From: an uncultured Carnobacterium sp.
GTDB lineage: Bacteria > Bacillota > Bacilli > Lactobacillales > Aerococcaceae
NCBI GenBank assembly: GCA_905371865.1
Contig: CAJPNA010000073.1
Span: 1-6,731 of the forward strand
Direction: 5' to 3'
DNA length: 6,731 nucleotides
Made by a program: the position numbers and the translations under genes. This document shows positions 1-5,892 of this stretch, piece after piece; within the stretch, counting starts at the first letter, position 1; every line of letters starts with the position of its first letter. The notes beneath the pieces are model-generated. The model saw only the letters and a program-made list of their open reading frames with translations, was not told the origin of the DNA and did no database searches.

Positions 1-108
1 TTTTAATCCGATTGATTTGCAGAATGCTAAATGATCTGCAGCAAATTGCTCCGCATTTTCAATGGGAACATATTTATAATAAAGTAAAACACGAATATCT
101 TTTGCCAT
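1..108 (-). CDS. trhO: tRNA uridine(34) hydroxylase TrhO, N-terminal fragment (runs off the window)
   Basis: The minus strand encodes 36 residues beginning MAKDIRVLLYYKYVPIENAE and ending in KSIGLK at the window edge. The pattern RVLLYYKY, then an acidic stretch, then HLAFCKSIGLK is the typical start of the UPF0176/TrhO family (E. coli YceA, B. subtilis YbfQ). Family members use O2 to hydroxylate U34 of certain tRNAs to ho5U, the precursor of mo5U/cmo5U wobble modifications, in the cytoplasm. Full-length members have about 310-330 residues with a rhodanese domain whose catalytic Cys would lie outside this window, so completeness cannot be judged. The ATG is the only possible start: a TGA lies in frame five codons upstream. 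The AAAGGA-like ribosome binding site (124-129) is about 15 nt away, which is long and may mean modest translation. The gene is divergent from the ABC operon and has its own promoter. Identification is from recalled family sequence and is fairly firm despite the short length. Confidence 0.85.
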   Translation of the reverse strand, partial: MAKDIRVLLYYKYVPIENAEQFAADHLAFCKSIGLK

Positions 109-138
109 ATTGTAGTTCTTTCATCCTTTTCTAGTTTG

Positions 139-173
139 TAATGGTTCTATTGTAACTTTATTGAGAACCATTA
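139..173. repeat. Perfect 10-bp inverted repeat over the trhO promoter (candidate operator)
   Basis: TAATGGTTCT at 139-148 is repeated in inverted orientation as AGAACCATTA at 164-173, with 15 bp between the arms and no mismatch. The arms cover the -10 edge and the spacer/-35 edge of the trhO promoter, which suits a dimeric repressor or two cooperating dimers. It is not followed by a U-tract in either direction, so it is unlikely to be a terminator. On the plus strand it lies about 36 bp upstream of the -35 box of the ABC promoter, so it could also act there. The protein that binds is unknown. Confidence 0.5.
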
Positions 174-177
174 TCAA
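149..177 (-). promoter_or_regulatory. Predicted sigma-A promoter of trhO
   Basis: Read on the minus strand, TTGATA (172-177) is followed after exactly 17 bp by TACAAT (149-154), both one mismatch from consensus. The predicted transcription start is near 142, which leaves a short leader of about 34 nt before the trhO ATG at 108. The element is overlapped end to end by the inverted repeat at 139-173, and its -35 box lies inside the Fur-box-like sequence at 160-178. A bound repressor would therefore block it directly. This is a sequence match only. Confidence 0.6.
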
Positions 178-178
178 T
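160..178. promoter_or_regulatory. Fur/PerR-box-like palindrome overlapping the trhO -35
   Basis: ATTGAGAACCATTATCAAT is an 8-3-8 imperfect palindrome with one mismatched pair. Its core TGAGAACCATTATCA (162-176) agrees with the classical 7-1-7 Fur box TGATAATNATTATCA at 12 of 14 specified positions. PerR and other Fur-family sites are similar, so the family member cannot be decided. It covers the -35 of trhO. AT-rich sequence gives chance matches, so this is a candidate only. It shares its right half with the 139-173 repeat, so the two may be alternative descriptions of a single operator. Confidence 0.35.
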
Positions 179-208
179 GAATTCGATTGTGAAAATCTTC
201 GAAAGGTA

Positions 209-236
209 TTGACATGACAGCGATTTAAGGTATAAT
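209..236 (+). promoter_or_regulatory. Strong sigma-A promoter of the leader and ABC transporter operon
   Basis: A perfect TTGACA (209-214) and a perfect TATAAT (231-236) are separated by 16 bp. Transcription should begin near 243, about 37 nt before the leader ORF and about 190 nt before the first transporter gene. Perfect hexamers suggest high constitutive initiation, which fits an operon whose output is set later, at the attenuator hairpin at 378-421, rather than at initiation. Confidence 0.85.
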
Positions 237-279
237 TTCAGATGTAACATAAAATTTTGAGAGATTGGAGGAGAAATCA

Positions 280-348
280 ATGAACAACTTAGTAGTAAAA
301 CGAGTGAATAGAATGATTGACCTTCCAATTCAAGTGATTCAGTTATAG
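280..348 (+). CDS. 22-residue leader peptide of the ABC operon attenuator
   Basis: A short ORF starts at ATG 280 and stops at TAG 346-348. It begins MNNLVVKR and ends IQVIQL. A strong Shine-Dalgarno, GGAGGAG (267-273), sits 6 nt before the ATG, as good as that of any full gene here, so translation is likely. It lies directly downstream of a strong promoter and 29 nt upstream of a U-tailed hairpin, in front of a multidrug-type ABC pair. By analogy with the leader ORF bmrB of B. subtilis bmrCD, its role is probably cis-acting: ribosome progress through it would decide which RNA structure forms. The peptide is basic in the middle (K7, R8, R11) and hydrophobic at the end. It has no Arg/Lys-X-Arg/Lys macrolide-arrest motif, and I do not recognise it as a known arrest peptide. 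The ORF is well supported; the mechanism is inferred. Confidence 0.7.
   Translation: MNNLVVKRVNRMIDLPIQVIQL
307..344 (+). other. Leader RNA hairpin inside the leader ORF (candidate attenuator stem)
   Basis: Within the leader ORF the RNA can fold with 317-320 (TTGA) on 330-333 (TCAA), 311-314 (GAAT) on 337-340 (ATTC), and 307-309 on 342-344, with a small internal loop. The apical loop CCTTCCAAT (321-329) contains CCTTCC, which is complementary to GGAAGG (402-407) in the 3' arm of the downstream terminator. A ribosome over codons 8-14 would open this stem. It was folded by eye, with no energy calculation. Confidence 0.35.
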
Positions 349-377
349 CGCATTTTTTTAGATGAGATTAGGAATGA

Positions 378-421
378 AGCTGTTACTCTTTCCATGCATG
401 GGGAAGGTGACGGCTTTTTTT
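378..421 (+). terminator. Intrinsic terminator acting as attenuator before the ABC genes
   Basis: AGCTGTTACTCTTTCC (378-393) pairs with GGGGAAGGTGACGGCT (400-415) across the loop ATGCAT. This gives 16 positions with five G-U pairs and a single A-C mismatch, followed by seven T residues (415-421). It lies between the promoter and the first transporter gene with no complete gene before it except the 22-codon leader ORF, so it must be read through for the pump to be made. The ribosome binding site GGAGGA (425-430) follows immediately, so the hairpin could also affect initiation. It is a convincing terminator; conditional readthrough is inferred. Confidence 0.8.
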
Positions 422-435
422 GATGGAGGAAAACG

Positions 436-2175
436 ATGAACGATTTAATAAAATTAGTGATAGGCTTTATAAAAAAACATCCGATGCGCTATCTTGTTAG
501 TTTTGTATTAATGATTGGAAGTAGTATCGCTTCGGTTTATCCCGCTAGAATTGTGGGACAAGTAGTCGATAAAATCGTCGCGAGTGAACTGAACGGCGAT
601 TGGCTCTGGACGCAACTTGTGATTTTAGTAGGGATTATTCTCGTGGCCTATATTACGGAGAGTATTTGGACAAATTTGATTTTTATGGGCTATTATGAAA
701 TGCAAAAGGAATTGCGTGTGAAATTATTGCGGAATAATTTGATGAAGAAAATTCCGTTTTATGCGCATTTTAGAACGGGGGATATTATTACCCGTAGCAG
801 TGAAGATGTGATGACGATTGGCGATATGATGGGGTTCGGAATGTTTGCACTCATGAACTCAACATTGATGGTGACCGTATCGATTTATATGATGGTCACA
901 ACGATTTCCTTGCCACTGACCATCGCTGCGGTTTTACCACTACCAATCCTTTCGTATCTTGTGTATAAATGGGGATTTGATCTCGAAGAAGAGTACAACA
1001 AAGCACAAAATGCCGTTTCACAATTAAATAATGAAGTGTTAGAAATGATAGATGGTACGTATGTGATTCGTGCCTATGGTCAAGAAGATGCGATGATGGA
1101 TGAGTTCAGAGCGAAAACGAAAAAGGCCATGAAAAAGAATATTATTGTGTCAGAAATTGAATCTCGCTTTATTCCATTGGCACAATTATTTATGATGATC
1201 AGCTTTACAATTGCACTTTTTTACGGTGGGTATTTGGTGTCGAATGGGACCATTCTCGTCGGGGATGTCATTGCCTTTCAAGTGTATATGGGGGCTATTA
1301 TGTGGCCGATGTTTATGATTGGCGATATTATCACGAACTACAAACGTGGAAAAGTGGCAACCGAGCGTATTAATGAAATATTAAGACATGACGATGACAT
1401 CGAACGTGGTGGAACAAAAGCACTCGAGACGATTGAATCGATTGAGTTTAAGGACTTCCATTTTACGTACCCAGGGGAAGAGGTCTCCTTATTAAAAGGA
1501 ATTAATCTTACTTTGAAAAAAGGCGAGACTCTTGGAATCGTTGGGAAAACAGGTTCTGGGAAGACGACACTCTTGATGCAATTATTACATCAATTCCCAT
1601 ACAAAGGAGAAAAGCTTTTTATTAACGAAGAACCTTTGATTGATTACGATCCTCAAACGGTGGCAGGGCATTTAGCCTATGTACCACAAGAACATACACT
1701 TTTCTCACGGACGATACGCGAGAATATGTTGTTCGGGAAAGAAGATGCAACGGATGATGAAATCTGGGAAGCGTTGACGTTGGCATCATTTGATGGAGAC
1801 GTGAAACGAATGCCAGACGAGCTCGATACCATGGTCGGAGAAAAAGGGGTATCGCTCAGCGGAGGACAAAAACAACGCTTATCGATTGCTCGTGCTTTCT
1901 TACGCAACCGGGAATGCTTAATTTTGGATGATGCGTTATCTGCAGTTGATGCGAAAACGGAAAGGGAAATTATCTCGCACTTGCAACAAGAACGCGGAGG
2001 CTGTATGAATATCATTTCTGCGCACAGACTTTCTGCAATTCGTCATGCGGATGAAATTATTGTGATGAATGAAGGACTCATTAGTGAGAGGGGTACCCAC
2101 GAGGAGCTGCTCGAACAACGAGGCTGGTACTATGAACAGTACCTCACACAAGAAATGGAGGAGGAAATCGAATGA
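436..2175 (+). CDS. ABC exporter half-transporter, subunit 1 (degenerate-site subunit)
   Basis: This 579-residue protein has the fused transmembrane plus ATPase layout of type IV multidrug exporters (BmrC/LmrC/EfrC/PatA-like). Six membrane helices are visible at roughly 14-36, 58-80, 133-155, 157-178, 245-265 and 274-297. The ATPase domain follows from about 337: A-loop Tyr345, Walker A GKTGSGKT (370-377), Q-loop Gln418, signature LSGGQ (474-478), Walker B CLILDD (494-499), D-loop SAVD (502-505) and H-loop His530. The catalytic Glu after Walker B is Asp499, the hallmark of the degenerate site in heterodimeric exporters. It should pair with the downstream subunit in the cytoplasmic membrane and export drugs or amphiphiles; the substrate cannot be read from sequence. 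The start is set by GGAGGA (425-430), 5 nt before the ATG. The acidic C-terminus EMEEEIE is partly encoded by the Shine-Dalgarno of the next gene. Expression is probably controlled by the upstream attenuator. The family is certain, the exact orthologue is not. Confidence 0.95.
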   Translation: MNDLIKLVIGFIKKHPMRYLVSFVLMIGSSIASVYPARIVGQVVDKIVASELNGDWLWTQLVILVGIILVAYITESIWTNLIFMGYYEMQKELRVKLLRNNLMKKIPFYAHFRTGDIITRSSEDVMTIGDMMGFGMFALMNSTLMVTVSIYMMVTTISLPLTIAAVLPLPILSYLVYKWGFDLEEEYNKAQNAVSQLNNEVLEMIDGTYVIRAYGQEDAMMDEFRAKTKKAMKKNIIVSEIESRFIPLAQLFMMISFTIALFYGGYLVSNGTILVGDVIAFQVYMGAIMWPMFMIGDIITNYKRGKVATERINEILRHDDDIERGGTKALETIESIEFKDFHFTYPGEEVSLLKGINLTLKKGETLGIVGKTGSGKTTLLMQLLHQFPYKGEKLFINEEPLIDYDPQTVAGHLAYVPQEHTLFSRTIRENMLFGKEDATDDEIWEALTLASFDGDVKRMPDELDTMVGEKGVSLSGGQKQRLSIARAFLRNRECLILDDALSAVDAKTEREIISHLQQERGGCMNIISAHRLSAIRHADEIIVMNEGLISERGTHEELLEQRGWYYEQYLTQEMEEEIE

Positions 2176-3911
2176 GAACGATGAAGCGATTATTAAGCTA
2201 CCTCCGTTATGAGAAAAAAGGAGTTCTGATTGGGCTCTTCTGCCTGTTACTCTCAACAGGAGCAACCTTAACAGGGCCACTCGTTGCGAAACACATTATC
2301 GATAATGTGATTACTCCGATGGGGCAGGCGCATGATTTCAAAGCAGGTGGACTACTTTTATGGATTGGTATTTACGTGACAGTGAACTTAGTGGGAGTTG
2401 CTGGGGCTTATTTAAACCGTGTATATATGAGGACTCTCTCAAACCGTATTGCAAAACGCATTCGTGACGAAGTGTTCGAGCATGTACAAACCTTGCCGGT
2501 ATCGTACTTCGACCATTTACCAGCTGGGAAAGTGGTTTCTAGAATTACGAGTGATACAGAATCAGTGCGTGCAAACTTCTACGTGAGTGGAATTTCGACA
2601 CTGTTCAGTACGATTGTAATGTTAGTAGGGGTTTACACAACCATTTTCATATTAAATGCAACGCTAGGACTAGTATTATTATTCCTAGTTCCTGTGATGA
2701 TTCTATGGCAGAGAACCGTTGCTAAGAAGCAGAAAAAATACTTTTCCGAAAATCGTGAACTCTATAGTCAGTTGAGTGGACAATTAAACGAAAGCATTCA
2801 AGGAGCAGGCATCGTTCAAGCATTTCAACAGGAAGAAAAAATTGTTTCAGAATATGAAGCAACTGCAACTTCTTGGCTAGAAATTGGTCGTAAGGAATTA
2901 ATTCTTGAGTCGTACTTCTCGTGGAGTCTTGTCGGCATGCTTCGAAACATTACTCATTTTGGAGTGATCTATTATTTCAGTATGCAGTTTATCGGTGGGA
3001 CACTCGGGATTTCAGCAGGTCTTTTATATGCATTTATTGATTACATTAATCGAATCTATGAGCCGATTCAAACTTTTATGAATGTTGTGTCTGGCTTCCA
3101 ACAATCAATGGCTGCCGGTGACCGTGTGTTTGAATTGATGGATACACCAAGCGAGGATTCAGGAGAAGAGCTTTTCACGTTTAGTGAAGGACGTATCGAA
3201 TTCAAAGATGTGAGTTTTGAGTACACAGCGGGAGTTCCTGTGTTGAAGCACTTGAATTTCACGGTAGAACCTGGACAGACAGTTGCTTTTGTCGGACATA
3301 CTGGTTCAGGGAAATCATCCATTATGAACTTACTGTTTCGCTTCTACGACCCAACGAGTGGAGCGATTTTGATTGATGGGAAAAACACGCGTGATTTTAA
3401 CAGACGTAGTGTGCGAAGCGAGATGGGAATCGTACTTCAAGATCCGTATTTATTTACAGGAACGATTGCTTCAAATGTAGGTCTTAATAACGAATCGATT
3501 CAGCCTGAGACGATTCAAGAAGCGCTCATAAAAGTAGGCGGAGGCCATCTACTCACGAAGAGTGACAAGGGACTCGACTACGAAGTGAAGGAAAAAGGAA
3601 TGGATTTCTCTTCAGGGGAACGCCAATTGATTTCATTTGCTAGGGCCATTGTCTTTGACCCGAAAATCTTAATTTTAGATGAAGCGACTTCGCATATCGA
3701 TACCGAGACAGAAGAAATTATTCAGAATGCAATTAATGTCGTAAAAGAAGGGCGTACAACCTTTATGATTGCTCACCGACTTTCTACCATTGCTCATGCC
3801 GACCAAATTTTTGTGTTGGATAAAGGGGAAATCGTGGAACGCGGAACTCATGATGAATTGATGCAACTAAATGGACAATACGCCGAAATGGTGGCACTCC
3901 AAAAAGGATAA
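2172..3911 (+). CDS. ABC exporter half-transporter, subunit 2 (catalytic Glu, altered signature)
   Basis: Also 579 residues, and the presumed heterodimer partner of the preceding subunit. It has six predicted helices (about 17-38, 62-82, 138-160, 164-180, 251-272, 275-292), then an ATPase domain with A-loop Tyr351, Walker A GHTGSGKS (375-382), Q-loop Gln423, Walker B ILILDE with catalytic Glu504, D-loop SHID (507-510) and H-loop His535. Its signature is FSSGE (479-483) instead of LSGGQ. Combined with Asp499 of subunit 1, this makes one non-canonical ATP site (Walker motifs of subunit 1 with this signature) and one canonical site. The ATG overlaps the upstream TGA in an ATGA arrangement, with GGAGGAGG (2157-2164) 7 nt before it, so the subunits are translationally coupled and probably made 1:1. 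It lacks the roughly 90 extra residues of BmrD/LmrD (about 660-670 residues), so it is closer in size to EfrD/PatB-type partners. A terminator follows 6 bp after the stop. Confidence 0.95.
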   Translation: MRTMKRLLSYLRYEKKGVLIGLFCLLLSTGATLTGPLVAKHIIDNVITPMGQAHDFKAGGLLLWIGIYVTVNLVGVAGAYLNRVYMRTLSNRIAKRIRDEVFEHVQTLPVSYFDHLPAGKVVSRITSDTESVRANFYVSGISTLFSTIVMLVGVYTTIFILNATLGLVLLFLVPVMILWQRTVAKKQKKYFSENRELYSQLSGQLNESIQGAGIVQAFQQEEKIVSEYEATATSWLEIGRKELILESYFSWSLVGMLRNITHFGVIYYFSMQFIGGTLGISAGLLYAFIDYINRIYEPIQTFMNVVSGFQQSMAAGDRVFELMDTPSEDSGEELFTFSEGRIEFKDVSFEYTAGVPVLKHLNFTVEPGQTVAFVGHTGSGKSSIMNLLFRFYDPTSGAILIDGKNTRDFNRRSVRSEMGIVLQDPYLFTGTIASNVGLNNESIQPETIQEALIKVGGGHLLTKSDKGLDYEVKEKGMDFSSGERQLISFARAIVFDPKILILDEATSHIDTETEEIIQNAINVVKEGRTTFMIAHRLSTIAHADQIFVLDKGEIVERGTHDELMQLNGQYAEMVALQKG

Positions 3912-3917
3912 TCGTAT

Positions 3918-3950
3918 AGACTCTGTTTCTTTTGAAACGGAGTCTTTTTT
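3918..3950 (+). terminator. Intrinsic terminator of the ABC operon
   Basis: AGACTCTGTTTC (3918-3929) pairs with GAAACGGAGTCT (3934-3945) over a TTTT loop: 12 pairs including one G-U and no mismatch, followed by a run of six T (3945-3950). It begins 6 bp after the stop codon of the second ABC gene and separates that operon from the M20 operon. Confidence 0.92.
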
Positions 3951-4018
3951 GCTGCAGTGGGTAAATCGAATTTTTATTGTTTTTCAAGGGAGTTCATGGT
4001 GCATAAAGCCGCCTAGTT

Positions 4019-4027
4019 TGTTACAAT
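4019..4027 (+). promoter_or_regulatory. Candidate extended -10 promoter of the M20 operon
   Basis: TGTTACAAT contains TG-n-TACAAT, an extended -10 element one base from consensus (TG at 4019-4020, TACAAT at 4022-4027). It lies about 29 bp before the amidohydrolase ATG at 4056. No good -35 hexamer is present at 16-18 bp (the region reads around GTGCAT), which fits an extended -10 promoter but also weakens the call. Because a strong terminator lies just upstream (3918-3950), some promoter is needed in 3951-4040, and this is the best candidate. The rest of the 105-bp gap shows nothing else I can support. Confidence 0.45.
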
Positions 4028-4055
4028 GTGTAGGAAACAGATTGAGGAGAGAGTT

Positions 4056-5204
4056 ATGATTACAAAAGAAGTTATTGAACGTGCAACGGAACATCGCCGC
4101 CATTTACATATGTATCCAGAAGTATCCGGCACGGAAGTCGAAACGACTCGTTATATCCGTAAAGCCCTAGAAGCGATAGGGATTAAATGCTGGGATTTAC
4201 AATCAAAAACAGGAGTTGTGGCAGAAATCGGAAATGGGGATGGCCCAACATTGGCCTTACGTGCCGACATCGACGCATTGCCGATTGTGGAACAAACAGG
4301 TTTAGACTACGCTTCGAAAAATGAAGGAGCGATGCATGCGTGTGGACATGATTTCCATACAGCAAGTTTACTTGGAGCCGTTCAAATATTGAAGGCACAA
4401 GAAGACAAATTACAAGGAAAAGTTCGTTTTATTTTCCAACCAGCAGAAGAGAGTAACCATGGGGCACGCGCATTGATTTCTGAAGGTGTGCTTGATGGAG
4501 TGGACGCGATTATTGGATTCCATAACAAACCAGAACTTCCAGTTGGAACGATTGGTGTGAAGGAAGGACCACTGATGGCAGCAGTCGGCCAGTTTAAAGC
4601 CGAAATTACAGGGGTAGGAACGCATGCGGCAGCACCGCATAACGGAAACGACCCTATCGTTACGGCCTGCCAAGTAATTGCTAACGCCCAAGCGATTGTT
4701 GCTCGTCATACTTCTCCACTTGAGCCAGTGGTATTAAGCGTATCGCATATCGAAGCGGGGAATACGTGGAATGTGATTCCAGAGAAAGTATTTTTTGAAG
4801 GAACGATTCGTACCTTTAATAAAGAAGTCGAGCGTCAAATGACGGAGCAATTCGAGAAGATGATTGTTCAAACGGCGGATGTATACGGACAAAAAGGAAG
4901 TATTGAATGGATTTTAACGCCGCCAGTCGTGCATAATGACGTAGAAATTACAAAAGTAGTGAGACGCACAACTGAGAAATTTGCGACAGTGGTAACCCCA
5001 CAAGTAACTTTAGGAGCAGAAGATTTCGCCAATTATATGGAACACGTTCCAGGATGTTTTGTCTTTATTGGAACGGGATGTCCACGCGAATGGCATCACC
5101 CAGGGTTCTTGGTGGATGATGCAGCACTACCGTTTTCGATTCAATATTTTGTGGACAATACGAATGCACTTTTAGAAGTTCTTTCACAGAAAGGAAACGC
5201 GTAA
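4056..5204 (+). CDS. M20D family metallo-amidohydrolase (N-acyl-amino-acid / hippurate hydrolase-like)
   Basis: A 382-residue cytoplasmic enzyme of peptidase family M20D, whose members cleave the amide bond of N-acyl or N-acetyl amino acids and related small conjugates using a two-metal centre. Visible motifs in order: RRHLHMYPEVSG (14-25), RADIDALP (69-76), HACGHDFHTA (94-103), FQPAEE (127-132), GFHNKPELPVG (154-164), a lid-domain THAAAPHNG (189-197), and WHHPGF near the end (346-351). By analogy with characterised M20D enzymes the metal ligands would be Cys96, His98, Glu132, His156 and His348, with Glu131 as catalytic base. The set is complete, so the enzyme should be active. No signal peptide. 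I chose ATG 4056 because AGGAG (4045-4049) is 6 nt upstream. An in-frame ATG at 4026 would add ten residues but overlaps the candidate -10. It is the first gene of the operon, with 1 bp before the next gene. The true substrate is unknown. Confidence 0.92.
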   Translation: MITKEVIERATEHRRHLHMYPEVSGTEVETTRYIRKALEAIGIKCWDLQSKTGVVAEIGNGDGPTLALRADIDALPIVEQTGLDYASKNEGAMHACGHDFHTASLLGAVQILKAQEDKLQGKVRFIFQPAEESNHGARALISEGVLDGVDAIIGFHNKPELPVGTIGVKEGPLMAAVGQFKAEITGVGTHAAAPHNGNDPIVTACQVIANAQAIVARHTSPLEPVVLSVSHIEAGNTWNVIPEKVFFEGTIRTFNKEVERQMTEQFEKMIVQTADVYGQKGSIEWILTPPVVHNDVEITKVVRRTTEKFATVVTPQVTLGAEDFANYMEHVPGCFVFIGTGCPREWHHPGFLVDDAALPFSIQYFVDNTNALLEVLSQKGNA

Positions 5205-5205
5205 T

Positions 5206-5892
5206 ATGAAAACAATGGTGGTCATTAGCCATCCAACGATTCAAACCTCATCGAGCCAACAATTTTTCCTAGCAACATTAAAAGGTGAAGATTTCGTTAC
5301 TATCCGTCATTTGGACGAAGTTTGGAGTGAAGCAAAGCCTCATTTTACAAGAGTGATTGAAGAAAAAGCCTTGGTTGAAAGTGGAGCCCAAAGACTCATT
5401 CTTCAGTTCCCAATGTATTGGTATCAAGCTCCTGCTGTCATGAAGGAATGGATTGATACGGTAATGAGTAAGAGTGCGACTTTTGCAAAGCAAATTAAGG
5501 AACTCGGAATCGTTGTAACACTTGGTGTGAAAGAAGAAGCCTTCCGTGCAGGAGGCAAAGAACAGTTTACGATTTCGGAGCTTTTGCGTCCTTTCCAAGC
5601 GTTAGCAAATGCAATGCGCTGGAACTATTTACCGATTTTTGAAGTCCATCAATTTGATTATAAGACTGAAGTTGCCAAACAAGTGTTACTCGTGGAATAT
5701 TTACAATACGTGACGAAGGATCATCACGGGACATTAAAAAATACAGAAGATTGGTTTATCGAACGCTCACAAGCAATGAATAAAGCACGCTGGGAACAAA
5801 TCGCAGAGTGGATCAAAGAAAATCAGGATGAAAGACTGGAACTAGAGATGCATCTAAGTCATTGGGAGGAGAGTCAGTATGGAGATTATTGA
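5206..5892 (+). CDS. NAD(P)H-dependent oxidoreductase, flavodoxin-like fold (KefF/YwrO/MdaB type), with C-terminal extension
   Basis: A 228-residue protein of the Flavodoxin_2 family, which uses FMN or FAD to transfer two electrons from NAD(P)H to quinones or other electrophiles. Features seen: beta strand then phosphate-binding loop SHPTIQTSSSQQF (8-20); the family's central motif LQFPMYWYQAPAVMKEWID (66-84), closely resembling PMHWYSVPPLLKLWID of KefF; a GG pair at 116-117; and LLRPFQALANAMRWNYLPIFEVH (126-148), matching the KefF/YwrO C-terminal segment. Close relatives end near residue 175-180. Here about 50 more residues follow (roughly 178-228), charged and rich in Trp and Glu, probably helical, of no recognised function. 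Start ATG is 1 bp after the amidohydrolase stop, with AAGGA (5191-5195) 10 nt upstream. Its end overlaps the next ORF by 14 bp, so translational coupling is likely. No Kef K+ efflux channel gene is adjacent, so a KefF-like ancillary role is unsupported here. Confidence 0.88.
   Translation: MKTMVVISHPTIQTSSSQQFFLATLKGEDFVTIRHLDEVWSEAKPHFTRVIEEKALVESGAQRLILQFPMYWYQAPAVMKEWIDTVMSKSATFAKQIKELGIVVTLGVKEEAFRAGGKEQFTISELLRPFQALANAMRWNYLPIFEVHQFDYKTEVAKQVLLVEYLQYVTKDHHGTLKNTEDWFIERSQAMNKARWEQIAEWIKENQDERLELEMHLSHWEESQYGDY

Noticed and set aside
121..133. ATG within the AAAAGGATGA sequence on the minus strand as the trhO start
   Set aside because: It is in another frame from the TrhO-like sequence, and the true frame has a TGA at 121-123, so translation must start at 108.
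280..348. Macrolide-type arrest motif (Arg/Lys-X-Arg/Lys) in the leader peptide
   Set aside because: The basic residues are K7, R8 and R11. No pair is separated by exactly one residue, so the canonical motif is absent. Stalling by another route is still possible.
353..359. Run of seven T after the leader ORF as a second terminator
   Set aside because: No GC-rich hairpin sits directly before it. The leader hairpin ends at 344 and is AT-rich with an internal loop, so it is unlikely to terminate by itself.
423..435. ATG at 423 as an alternative start for the first ABC subunit
   Set aside because: It is in a different reading frame and is part of the Shine-Dalgarno region for ATG 436.
4026..4055. 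Ten-residue longer N-terminus for the M20D hydrolase starting at ATG 4026
   Set aside because: No Shine-Dalgarno lies before it and it overlaps the candidate -10 element. ATG 4056 has AGGAG at ideal spacing and matches where family members usually begin.
3871..4059. 62-codon plus-strand ORF spanning the end of the second ABC gene and the terminator
   Set aside because: It runs through the ABC coding end and the terminator hairpin, has no ribosome binding site, and encodes a low-complexity, unrecognisable product.
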